DNA of 64,000 nt from Cryptomeria japonica (taxonomy: Eukaryota; Streptophyta; Pinopsida; Cupressales; Cupressaceae): NCBI RefSeq assembly GCF_030272615.1, contig NC_081413.1:550684136-550748135 (forward strand), in the 5' to 3' direction. Below, one piece after another: positions 33,709 to 45,269 of the stretch. The notes under the pieces are model-generated. The model saw nothing but the letters and a program-made list of their open reading frames with translations. It made no database searches and was not told the DNA's origin. Each line of letters begins with the position of its first letter. The first letter of the stretch is position 1. The position numbers were made by a program, and so were the translations under genes.

Positions 33709-35404
33709 CTTCATAAATACAAATAAATAAGTTAGAGAAACCAAATACATGCCAGATTCAACTACATAGTCTACTCCTAAAAGAAGAATACAGCATGGAG
33801 TTGATATTCATAATTAGAACAAAAATTTACTGTCAAAAAAACTGTAACTGCAATCCTTGGAAACATTTGCAAAAGAAACGAATAAGAAATAAGATGTTTT
33901 ATTAGTCATAAAATACAGGACTTAGCATATACACAATAGACTCCACTGAATCTTCTCAGATGTATCTTCTTTACAGCAACTATATGAAACCACTAGAAGA
34001 AGATAACATCAAGTGACAATTTTCTTGCAACATTTGAACCCATCATAACCAAACCACTGGTCACATCACAATTTCGAAAATTGTGCCAGTTTCCTTTTAT
34101 GATAGTCATCTTCAAAGAAAATATGGTGGAGCAATTGAACCTTAAGAGATGTAACAGACCTCATTCAGCTGGCTCCCTATTTGCTAGAGAATTGAAAGCA
34201 ATTACTTTGAGACCTAGCATGTGTTTCTAGGGTACGTTATCAGGAAAATTGGGTTTAAGTCTTTAAGACAACCTATAAATAAGATCCAAGCCCTCTCCAT
34301 AGAATGCAACTTAGTTGAGAGAGTTTAGTGGGAGACAATATTTACTTAAAGAGTCAGAAAAGGTATTTAATACTTTTACGATGCCCATTGCTGATCTTAC
34401 AAATAAAAATCAATTACAATGGACCAATCAGATACAAGCTCCATGCCAATAAATTAAGATGGTAATGAGTCTGATGACAACTACTAATATCCTTAGTATT
34501 GCCATAGACTTTTATAGAAAAGTAAAAAGAGTGATGCCATCATGTGTAAGCATAAGGGATTACCCATTACAAAATTGATGGCCACTTGCCCTTAAAAGTG
34601 GAAACTGATTGATAAGGATAACCATCCAGCTATGGAAAGGAAATGTTGCTCTTATGCATGCTCTAAATAAATTTCAAGCAACACTTGTTTGGATAACAGA
34701 ACTTCATTGTCAAAAGTCAAAAATCTTATTTCTTAGCACACAAAAACTTGAATGGCCAAAAAACAAATCCATAATGAGAATGACAAACAGTTATATTGAT
34801 GAATAGCTACCTTGTAGGGATAAATCCCAGCAACAAAAAGATAACTCTCTACCACCTATTCAACTATCCTATTCTATACTCATATATATTCAATATGTGA
34901 TATTTACACATTTTACTGTATATACCTATTTCAAAGATAACTCTAGGTTTTTACTTTGAGATTCAATACAAGAACATAAATGCAGTTGCAGATACACCCA
35001 ATACTGAGGGAGTCTCAGCTTTTGTGAAAATACTGTAGGAGTATCCATTTGTACAGACGTAAATACCATGGGAGTGTCAGCTTGTGCGAAAATTCTTCTC
35101 GCACTAATTTTTTGAAGTTAGAACACATGTGAAAGCTGAAAGTGAGATTGAGAGTGTACCTGTCTTTCTGGAAAATATAGACTTGTGGGTTACATATGAG
35201 CATCTATTTCTATAAACTCTCCCCCCTTTAAAGTAGGACCAGTGGGGATGACACCTTCGTCATCTTCTACTGGGATATGATCCTGCTTATTGTTGCTGGT
35301 GCTTCTTTTCTTATACACTTTCCTGGAGGCTCTCTTATAGGTTTGCAAAGGCTTGCAAGTTATTGCAGATTCTGAGTTTTTCAACTATGATGCAATCAAA
35401 CAAC
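33709..35404. other. Intron sequence, no gene
   Basis: A+T-rich. A minus-strand frame at 35190-35384 (ending GPTLKGGEFIEIDAHM) has an A/G-rich TAAAGGGGGGAGAG tract near 35216-35229, possibly a polypurine tract of a decayed minus-strand LTR element. Confidence 0.4.
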
Positions 35405-35955
35405 TATGTTAGGAAAATTTGACTTAGGAGGAATTGACATAGATGTAAACCAAAGGATAGGGGCAAAAGAAAGAGTATAAAGTGTCTAATGAGTGGAGAT
35501 GCATCTAGTAAATTGCAAATTTAAATTGGGAAAGTCTTACCAATTGGACATGGATTGTTGCCAACCTAAAGACCATGGACTGAAAATACCACTAACAAAA
35601 GTTGGGTAAACAAAATCCTCTAGATATTGTTTTTTAGTGCAAGAGAATTTGAACTTTAGCTAGCACAAATTGTATCCAACTATTATCCATAAATTAGATG
35701 TTCATTCATATAATACATCAACAAAGAAATAAAAGTTACATAGAGGACTTCACAAGATTATTTGGTGCACATTCACATGGATTGCCAATTAGCAAACCCA
35801 ATGATATCCTCCATGTTAAATAGGCACAAAAGGATTGTTTAGTCAAACAAATATGTTGGGCAAATTTGACTTACAAGGAATTAACCTAGATGCGGTCCAA
35901 AGGACATAGGGGTGTCAAAAGAGAGTATATAGTGCCTGATGAGTAAAGATGAATC
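35400..35955. repeat. Two direct repeats of about 110 bp
   Basis: TATGTTAGGAAAATTTGACTT at 35404 and TATGTTGGGCAAATTTGACTT at about 35851 begin segments that stay alignable for about 110 bp (GGAATT.AC.TAGATG, AAAGAGAGTATA.AGTG). They are about 447 bp apart and could be remnants of two LTRs beginning TGTTAGG. No primer-binding site was found between them. Confidence 0.6.
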
Positions 35956-36208
35956 TTGGATGTATTAGATGACACCTAGTAGGTGCTACTAGGGCCTTGC
36001 ACATTCTTGTATGGATGATTGACTATATGCTGGGATTAAGGAAGTGCTGGATTTATAATTGTGCAAAACTTTTGATGGAAAGAATCTGTCATATAAGAAT
36101 TTTTATATGATACATGTAGTTGGTTTCTTCCTAGCTGCAATATATTCACAATAAACAATGGAGGGATAATGCATCCCAAATGACACTTATGATCCTAGTT
36201 GGCTATCA

Positions 36209-36845
36209 TGTGATGTCCCAGCCTAAATGCAGCAGAGGTGTGGATTCCCGTTGGGCGTGTACCCAGGGCTGGGACCCACCCACGATCGTGCAGCCACATG
36301 TCCATGAGGGGGCTGGCCTGCGTTGGCACTCTGGTGGGACGGAAAACCCCACTCTTAATGCCACTGGGCACCATTCACCACTAGTCCAGGCTTTTGGCAT
36401 AGTGGTGGCCTTGCCTGGTGGTGAATGGCACCCAGTGGCATTAAAGAGTGGGGTTTTCCGTCCCACCAGAGTGCCAGCATTGGCCAGACCCCTCGTGGAC
36501 ACATGGCTGCCTGATCGTGGGTGGGTCCCAGCCCTGGGTACACGCCCAGTGGGAATCCGCAACTCCGTTGCATTTAGGCTGGGACATCACAGCCCACCAC
36601 GCTCCGCGAGGCTCGACATCAAGACCTGGGCTCTGATACCAAGAAAGGCCACCACTACGCCAAAAGCCTAGACTAATGGTAGATGGCGCCCAGTGGCGTT
36701 AAGAGGGGTTTTTCGTCCCACCAGAGTGCCAACGCAAGCCAGGCCCCTCGTGGACACATGGTTGCCCGACATGGGTGGTTCCCGGCCCTAGGTACACACC
36801 GAGTGGGAATCCACACCTCCGCAACATTTAGGCTGGGACATCACA
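36209..36845 (-). mobile_element. Fold-back TRIM: three LTR copies, one inverted, with tRNA-Met PBS
   Basis: Segment C (36642-36845) and segment B (about 36416-36591) are direct copies on the minus strand, each starting TGTGATGTCCCAGCC. Between them, GGGCTCTGATACCA (36628-36641) is the complement of TGGTATCAGAGCCC, an initiator-tRNA-Met primer site that abuts segment C exactly. Segment A (36209-36415) is the same sequence in plus orientation, so A and B form a near-perfect palindrome of about 180-bp arms around 36415. The whole unit starts TGTGATGTCCC and ends GGGACATCACA, flanked by TATCA and CATCA. It has no coding capacity. GC content is far above that of the surrounding intron. Confidence 0.8.
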
Positions 36846-36994
36846 CATCAAAGTTTTGGTTGAGGCACCTTGGTATTGCATTGGCCGAAAACAAGAAGGT
36901 TTACAAAGTAGTTTAAAAAATGGAAGCATGTGGTCAAACTAGCAAACATCTGAAGGGGGAGAGGAACTTGATAGTAGGGACAAGGATGATAGAG

Positions 36995-37960
36995 AGAATA
37001 GTTGAACTACTCACGACCCGGCTCGACTCCCCAAGCCCCCGAGATAAAAACTCTGTGAAAACTTGGAAAAACTCGGCGAAAAACTCGGCAACGTAAAAAC
37101 ATGCTTAAGTTTAATAAAAAATGCATTTTTTTTGCAAAATTTAATGAGAAGATGCATCCAATGAGTCAATAAATGATAACACAAAAGAAACAAGCTGATT
37201 CTAGATATATTTAAATGCAAAGTGTCTACAAAATCTCATCCTCATGAGAAATGCTGATGGCTGGAAGCAAAATAGTAAATAGTTTTTGTAAAACCAAAAG
37301 TAAATACAACTTCCTCTTCCCAGCTCTAACTAAAACTAGTTTCAAACTTTCATCATATTTGAAATTTCATCATTCATACTCATAGTTTCAAACTTTCAAC
37401 TCTAAAATGTATAATACCAGGATTTCTTCAATGCTAATTATGTTGTTATATGGAGCCTAATCAGACTCGAAGGTTAAATTTTCCCTACTTCCATCAGCAC
37501 AGTTTCCCCCTATATTTTTTGACGGGGGTTTGGGGGCAGCGCCCCAAGTTGGGGTCAAGGGGCATCGCCGAAGGATCCTGAAATTTGACTAAGTCTGGAA
37601 AATTGAAGAATCCTCCAAAAACTAGATTTTGCATTATAACTCTTGGAGGTCCGAAACCACTCTCAAACATCCTGACAGTATATATGGAATATAACTTAAA
37701 GTATAAGAATTCTTTCTTATACTTAAATTTTATATTCCATATATGAATCCAGACAGAGAGACCAAAATTTTTCACATGTTTGGGCCTCTTTTTTTAGTCT
37801 AGCCGAGTTTTTAAAAGAAACTCGCCGAGTTTTTCAAAAAACTCGGTGATTACTCAACGAGTTTTTTGCAAAAACTCGGCGAGTTTTTGCTGCGAGTTAA
37901 ACTCAAAAAAACTTGCAGAGCTCAAAAACTCGGCGAGTTTTTGAAACTCAATAATTAGAG
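36995..37960. mobile_element. Non-autonomous DNA transposon with ACTCGGCGAGTTTTT subterminal arrays
   Basis: The left end (36995-37100) and right end (37795-37945) hold many copies of the partly palindromic word AACTCGGCGAGTTTTT in both orientations. The middle is ordinary A+T-rich sequence plus a G-rich stretch (GGGGTTTGGGGGCAGCGCCCC near 37530). Clustered short inverted motifs at both ends suit transposase-binding subterminal repeats. Terminal repeats and target duplication could not be fixed, so the superfamily is uncertain. Confidence 0.55.
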
Positions 37961-38119
37961 AGCACATGGATGTAGAAATTGTTATTCTTCACTTGACCCT
38001 AAATCTATAGTCGGGGCTCCCTTGGCTACAAGGGATGATGAGCAACAAATCAAAGACTAGTTGAGCCAATTCATTTGGAATTAGAGGTGCCTATTAGTCT
38101 ATAACAAATATTTGAACTA

Positions 38120-38618
38120 ATGGAGGAGCATTTGGCAATAGAGGAGATTGCCACTAGCATGGACCAAGATATTGTATATCACATTAGTTCACAAATTGGT
38201 GATGGAATTTCCTTGACTCATCCACATCTTAATCCTACTAATCTATATGGGATTTTATCTCATTTCTTACACATCATGGAACCCATGCTTCAGGCCTTAG
38301 ATGGCACTTTCAAGGTTGTGAGTCACTTGGATGTTGCGAGCAAACCATCCAAAATCTAACAAATTATGGATGGGTCCTAAAACCTAAAGAGATTTGTGCA
38401 AGGTCATCATTTGTAATTCACCAAGACTTATTTTAGCCAAGGATGGCTAGGGCAAGATATTGTAGAGACGCATGAGCAATGGCTACCTCCTATACACCCC
38501 ATTACTTCCCTAATACAAAGGACATATCATTTCCAAGCCATTGTTGAGCACACTTTTCACTACTACTATCTCCTACTGCAGCCCTCTGTGGCTAAGCAAT
38601 GTTAATCACAGGAGGAAA
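38120..38618 (+). pseudogene. Internal 3' remnant of a plus-strand LTR element
   Basis: A 79-codon frame (38120-38359) without a recognisable domain is followed by AGGAGGAAAA (38609-38618), a polypurine tract that directly precedes the LTR start TGTTAGATAAATTTG at 38619. This is the expected 3' layout of a copia-like element. Confidence 0.4.
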
Positions 38619-41600
38619 ATGTTAGATAAATTTGTCATTGATATCAAAAAGCAATGTAGAAAGAGAACCAGAGATGCAGATGAGTGTTAGACTGATTTAT
38701 CATTGATCAGATTTGTTGTTGATGTCCAATTCAGATACAGAAGATAAGATGCAGAAGTTAGCAGAAATTATGTAATGTGAAAGATTAATAACTATTTTGG
38801 CCATACCAATGGTTCCAGTGTGAGAGTGTCTCATGTATGTAGGCAAAGCCTGGCTTTCTGCAAGACGATAGTCTATTCTGCATTCTGGAAGTCAATAGTC
38901 TATTCTGTAAACACCAGTTGGCTGTGTGAGGTCCTTTTATGGTCTTTTTCAGCTATCAATGCTTAAATTATCTACCTTTATGAGTGCGGAAGTAAGACTT
39001 AATACAGATTGAATTCTCAGTGATTGAATTCCTTGTTTCAGACTTTTTGAAGACTGTTCTTCCTTCACAGGAACCATCACATTTGATCAGTGATATTGTT
39101 ATTTCTCCAACCGTCTCATTTCTCCAGGACATGGCAGGCAGAAGAAATTAGTAAAGACAGAGATTTGGATTATTGGGTCTGAATTAAATATTAACCAGTG
39201 GCATTTAATTCTCTAGCGATTACACAGTATTCCTTGCCTCCTGAGAATTGATGCTATCAACTTCCGATATCGGGAAAAGACTCTGTATTTCAAATTAGTT
39301 TCATTTTTACTGGTTGGAATAATATAAGGTGGTAGCGTCAACTTATTATGTGCACAGAAAATTGAAAAAGCACTTATCAGAATTTAATTTTGTTAGCAAT
39401 TGGTTTCCTATAAACCAACCTTGCTGATTAATTGTTTTGTTTGATCAATTGTAATGTCCCCATCCAACCCAAAGGCTAGCTCTTTGAAGCCATTCAAATT
39501 CGAGAAGTCTCCAATTTGAAAATAAGGTTCGAAATTGGAATGATACACCTTAAACAGAACAGTCACATACATCCAACGAAGAATGCAAGTTCACCATAAA
39601 AACAATAATCATGATAGCAGTACACAATCAGAGGATTCATCATTATCGATGATATAAAAAGATTGACTATGAAAAGATAATAGCATTAAGATTACAAACA
39701 ATTATGACATATCGACCAACCAAGGCAAGTATCAACTCAGCAATGACAAACATTGAATGATGTTGAACATCGACATTAAGAGTTAATTGGACATGATTAA
39801 TTAAGAGATATCGAGTTGAGACAGATTTGTATATGATTTGGAAGTGACAATATCATTAACTGAGGCAACTAGAGATACGAGATGTTAATCCAGAAATACA
39901 AACTGCTCAAGATTAATATTGTTATCAAACAGATCCCTCACGTAATAGTGTAGTAATCAAACAAGCTACAGTAGTCCCATAAAGTCGAATATAAAAGATT
40001 AATATCTATTTGAAAGATTCATTATACGTGCTGTGAATATTTGAGGATGCCACTATCAAACCACATATTGTCCATAGGCATCGTGGAGGATGGTTTCTCT
40101 ATGGTGTTATCTGATTTAAGACTAAGGGGTATCGTATTACAGAAAGGAGCCGATCCCTCTTTGAGGAACTTCACAGGAATAGTTTCCTTCTACGTCACAA
40201 CTACCGTATGGTCAGCAAGATACAAACAAAGCCTGACATATTCTTACTGCATCGATAGGAATAATTGATCAAGTTTAGAGATGGTGTGATGATGGCAATC
40301 ACGTGGAGGTTGATGGCTCAACAGAATTAATAATCACCAACTACTACATAAGTGATTACTCATGCTTATCGTGGATAACAACCAGTATTAAGAGATTATT
40401 AATAATCGATTTAAGAGGAATAATGACATGTAGAATAACATAACCACAAGTCTATGTACCCATAAATATTAAATGATCCCGACTAGCAATGCAACAAGAG
40501 GTTTGATCATATGCAGCAAGTAATACGATTGGAATAGTCAATATCAATTTGAGGATGGCCTAGTATTAAGATAAGTTAACTAATCAGGCAGTAACCAATA
40601 AGATGCGGTTAGGATAAACAACCCAACCAATAATCCTTGTTTATGAAATGAAACGAGCAAAGGGATATGTCTTTTCATTCCATAAACGGTGTCATATGCC
40701 CAATGAAATCATATATAGGCAATCCAGTTCATTTCCAAAAAGGCATCAATTGAGTTTATTCTTGTTTTCTTCATCCATTATTGGATTTTCTCTTTGAGAG
40801 CAGTTTTGCCTTTGGCACTAAATTGGTTGCAAGGATATAATTGCAGGTCAGAGACGGCACCAGTGATTGCAAGTATAGAAAGTGTATATTAGAAACAGCA
40901 TCAATCTTTAGTTGCAAGCATACAAGTAAAGATCTGAAACAGCAACCCATCGCTTAAACAGATATATTCATAATTGCATACTTATATTATTATATCAGAC
41001 ACAGCAAATTGTATTACTGCAAGCAATACCATATTGATTGCATATACACATTGTCTATATCAGGAATAGCATCATTGTACATAATTATCAGAAGCAGCAA
41101 ACCTCTATCATTATAAGTGAAAGGAAATCACACTTCATAGTATATTCCATTTCAATATATTAGAAACTGCTATTAGACCTATTGATATATATACAAATCT
41201 ATATCAAATTGTGAATATATATCATTGATTGAATCAGAAATAACAAGGTCAGATTGTTCATATTCTCCATTACTCAGTTTAAGTGCAAGAATTAGATAGA
41301 GTAAGTGCGAGAAGTTCAATTAATTGTCCCAATATCGCTAATTAACTTAAAAGAGGACACTACATCGATGAGTGTTTTGGTTATAACTGTTCTGATAGTT
41401 GGAAGTAGTTGCAACTATCTTTCTAATCATCCACCTATCTTTCTAATCATCCACCTGATTGAACACAGTATTTAGAAGAATAGAGGACCGATGAAATCTG
41501 TGTGTGAGTGGGAATCAATTAAGAGAAGGCTGAGAAATGTGATAGCAAAGATATATCATGTACAAACATAGGATATTTTGATGAGATTGTATGAATTTGT

Positions 41601-42060
41601 ATGAAGAGAGTATGTGGAGGTTGATTGTGCTCAAATTATAGAATTTTCTTGCAGAAGTATTAAGTAAAAACATCAGATCTTGTGAGAGTAGTTTTTCTGA
41701 TGTGAAAGAAATGAAGTCAGTTGCAATTTGTAGAACAAAATTTGTAACATCCCTATGGTTGGTACCTCTAGGATGCTGAGTTGTTGCTCAGATTAAGAAA
41801 TTGGTGCTTCTATAAGAGTTGGTGCTCTCAAACAAGGAGTTTGGTGTTTCCCTAAGGTTGGTGCCCTTAAGCATTGTAAACATTATTTCTTTGTGAGGCT
41901 GGATTAGGACAGTAGATCCTAGCAGCATTTCTCACCGTAGTTTTTCATCCATTTTGGGTTTTAAACGTATTTCATGTGTTGTGGCTTCTATGTGTGATTG
42001 CTCTCTTGTCAATTCTGTTTCATATACTTGTCAGTTTATCAGATTATTTTAAAATTGATA
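38619..42060 (+). mobile_element. Copia-like LTR, interrupted by a solo gypsy LTR
   Basis: It starts TGTTAGATAAATTTG right after a polypurine tract. After subtracting the nested insertion at 39450-41364, about 1.5 kb remains. Its second half has reiterated GTTGGTGC phrases (41760-41875) and a GGATTAGGACAGTAGATCC block shared with the minus-strand remnant at 31.5 kb. A CCCTCCCTCCCCCCCTC pyrimidine tract lies at 42092-42108 just beyond. The right border is approximate. Confidence 0.55.
39450..41364 (+). mobile_element. Solo gypsy-type LTR, 1915 bp
   Basis: It begins TGTAATGTCCCC at 39450 and ends GGACACTACA at 41364, giving imperfect inverted ends TGTAATGTCC/GGACACTACA. The flanking pentamers TCAAT (39445-39449) and TCGAT (41365-41369) fit a 5-bp target duplication with one change. 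No gag-pol is present, so this is a solo LTR left by recombination. It interrupts the copia-like LTR, and GATCAAT|TCGATGAG would rejoin after removal. The orientation is arbitrary. Confidence 0.75.
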
Positions 42061-42115
42061 AGGATCTGAAATATAGTTCTATTGATTCACCCCTCCCTCC
42101 CCCCCTCTCTTAGTA

Positions 42116-43482
42116 GAAGATATGTGTTCTACAGAAAAGAATAATATTCTTTTGGATTTTGAAGCCTTGAAGCATGGGATTCTGGATCAACAAGCTTTCT
42201 TTCAAGTGCAACTACACCACTAACCCTAACTTACCTAGATGCAAGCAAAGCAAGCCATCAAGTCTCATGAAAATTTGGTGATCCTTGAGGATATTGTACA
42301 AAGAAAACACAAAGTTCAAGAGGCTACTAAATGAACTAAAGAAAACATATAGGGCCATCTAGTTCACCACCTCTCAGACCTATGAATTGTTGTTGAGTTT
42401 TTTCTTTTGATGTTGGACGAGACTCATACCTTGTCACATCTCCTTTCCAAGCGTAAGTCATAAGGAGAGCATTAACCTCTTATTTGATTTGCAATATGCT
42501 AATGGGGTGGTGCAAGGGAACTAATTTAACAATTTCACTTGAGTTGTCCAAAAAGTCACTTTATGACTTATTCATAGAAAGACAACTTATATTTGTTTAT
42601 TACAGGGGTTGCTTAGAAAAAAAGCAGGACAAAAACTGTCACTAGGAATGGAGTCCAATAGTATTATTCATTCAATAGACTTTCTCGACATTTTTCAAAA
42701 AAATTAAGTTCGAGGGAAAAAGAAAATACTATGATTTTTTCTCAAAAACCTATATAAGGAGTAAAGGAATAGAGAGGGTTACCAATCCATATTACCCAAT
42801 TCATTTCTCTCGAGATTAAATACTGTTCATGTTTTTGTCCCAAGGACGAAAATCCTTTGGCAAAGAATGGATTCGAGGACGACAAACCTCATATTCATTC
42901 GAATAATTCCATCCAAGTTAAATTAGTTTAGAACAGTTGCCGAATTTCTCCAATTAGTTATTGTGGTTTTGTGGGACTTTTAAAACATATTTTTAATTTG
43001 GTATGGTTTCCAGAATTTGTGTGTGGAGTTTCCAAATTTTGGTGGGGGAAGATATCAATATAAGCTAAAAATGTTTCTTGAGTATTTATATATATTTGAG
43101 ATTTAAGTGTAAATATTTAATATTCTTTTAGGCCATTCCCTTGGCTGGCCTTACTTCATATTGTTGTTCATCATCATAGAGGAGCTGAAACTCTATCAAT
43201 ACTTGGCTGCACCTATTTATGGGGTTAAAGGATGCCATACCACTCAAATAGGGTGCAATTCATATGGTGATTCAACTTTATTGTGAGGTGATGTTTATAT
43301 GATTCAATAGAGTTGTACCAGAATATATACACTTTATAATTATTAAATGTGTGTTTACATCAGGGGTTTTTCATAGTATTTCTGCTGATGATTACATGTT
43401 GATATCACTATTGCAAGTTAAGAATTTTCTGAAACTATATTTCTTGGCTAGATCATTTGCAACTTGATTATTGTGCCACATC
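42116..43482. other. Intron sequence; element-internal remnants
   Basis: Sequence after the pyrimidine tract at 42092-42108 resembles a decayed copia internal region (for example GATTTTGAAGCCTTGAAGCATGG) but gives no usable frame. From 43385 to 43482 it becomes the repeat-like sequence that continues at 45633. Confidence 0.4.
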
Positions 43483-44998
43483 TGTAATGTCCCCTACTAG
43501 GATTGGGACCGTTTTAACCATAAGTAATCCATCTCAACATACTTATGACTTAAACTACATTAATTAGGAGATAAACCATCTTACATGAATCCAATCAGTG
43601 ATTAAATAATCTTCTTCCTGATATTGAATTGATAATTTAATCTGATATAGTAATTATAATCATTATGTTATTCTCTATAATTATATTATTATTATTGAAT
43701 TCTGCATAAGAACATTATCGTGCCTCTTATATCAAGCATTCATACTAAGTACATTCCTATGCATACCACCAAGAACAAGGATGTTACTGCCTGTAACTTA
43801 ATATTGGTTATGATCTGACCTGATTCGTGGTAGTCCCAAATAGAATGATTACTTCAAAACAGAAATTATATTGGTATGAAGTTAATACGGTGAAATAGAT
43901 ATTACCTGCAGTGCGTTATGATGCTGCTTCCTTGTTTAATACTCACAAGAACATGTCCAATGGCTGTCTGGTATAGGCCGATTCAATGGGAATTGCTGAT
44001 GAGATAGCTCCATACTTAAGAATTTGCTTCCTTCTATTCAGATCGTACTTAATGCTTCTTTATTTTCTGTCCGTTGATCCTCCTATTATGTTCCGATTTC
44101 CTGGTACCTGAGAATGAGGTCAATTCCCCAATATATATCTTGCAAAAAGAATGGTTGCATCCTTTGAATCTTCAAGAGACATGTCTTTCCCTACAAATTG
44201 GCTTTATTAATCAATTACTGCCATTTGTTCTAACTACTGTCCTTCATGATTAATTATTTTATTCGAGTTGCTGGCTTTGAAACTTATTAATTTCCTCCTT
44301 AGGTGCTGCCTTCCCTATGGACTACAGTTTCTGTTTAAGCGCTGCCTAAAGACATTAATCACTCGGAATTAAATATCTGATTGTATCAACTATTTGGAAT
44401 GATGAGAATATTATCACATTCCTCCTTCAGCAACACTGTAATGATTTTCTAAAGATACTGATGTCCATGTTAATGTGAGTGTCTTCTCCCAATAAATATG
44501 ATTGTCGTGATTCATAATGTTCGGTTTTAGATTAATTGATACTACTAAAATTATATCCTGATACTAATCGGTGCACTTATAATTGAGAGCCTTCAATGCT
44601 TTGTATTTATTCAGGATGTCTCCATCTTCTACAGCTAAGGCAATTTCATTTGATAACATTTTTTTACATTACCGTAGTCTTATGTTCTGATAGTTAACTT
44701 AGAAACTCCGATAGTATTTGAGACGTCAACCCCTTGATCGCTGAAGACACGAATACCTGTTGCTGATGATAGATAATATTGGATTTTAAGGTGATCGCAA
44801 CAATTCATATATTGGTCGCTACTCTTTACAATCGTTGTTTCCTTAAAAACACTTAATATACGAATTTCTGCTCATACATGGATGAAATCGACAGTCATAT
44901 TGAGATTGAGATCACTCCCTTATGTCTTTGTCTCTGCCTTACCCCTGTTGGTGTTGGAAATAAGCCACACCCGAACCGACGATGGACTGGCCCAAGAC

Positions 44999-45070
44999 GG
45001 GCCAGTAGCTCAGTGGTAGAGCACTCCAGCAGTGTATGGAAGGTCCTAGGTTCAAGTCCTAGCTGGTCCA
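44999..45070 (+). tRNA. tRNA-like sequence in the left LTR of the TRIM (not a decoding tRNA)
   Basis: The 72-nt cloverleaf candidate has acceptor GGGCCAG pairing with CTGGTCC (six pairs plus one G-T), T8-A9, a perfect D stem GCTC/GAGC with loop AGTGGTA, and a perfect T arm CTAGG-TTCAAGT-CCTAG. The A-box TAGCTCAGTGG (45006-45016) and B-box GGTTCAAGTCC (45049-45059) are good. The anticodon arm is poor: CTCCA pairs with only four bases of TGGAA, around an 8-nt loop. It should recruit TFIIIC but not decode. Confidence 0.75.
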
Positions 45071-45197
45071 TGTCTTAACATGGTATCAGAGCCAGGTCCA
45101 GGCTAGGAGCCCCAAGCACACGAGAGGTGTGGCTTAAGGGGGGGTGTTGGTGTTGGAAATAAGCCACACCGGAACCGACGATGGACTGGTCCAAGAG

Positions 45198-45269
45198 GGG
45201 CCAGTAGCTCAGTGGTAGAGCACTCCAGCAGCGTATGGAAGGTCCTAGGTTCGAGTCCTAGCTGGTCCA
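45198..45269 (+). tRNA. tRNA-like sequence in the right LTR of the TRIM (not a decoding tRNA)
   Basis: Same 72-nt fold as in the left LTR, with C for T in the anticodon loop (GCAGCGTA) and a fully canonical B-box GGTTCGAGTCC (45248-45258). The acceptor, D and T stems are unchanged between the two copies. The word CTGGTCCA of the 3' acceptor also occurs just upstream of the module in this copy (45186-45193). Confidence 0.75.

Noticed and set aside
44999-45269. Two genuine tRNA genes
   Set aside because: Both lie inside LTRs of one TRIM, the anticodon arm has a mispaired stem and an 8-base loop, and the two copies are the same LTR sequence.
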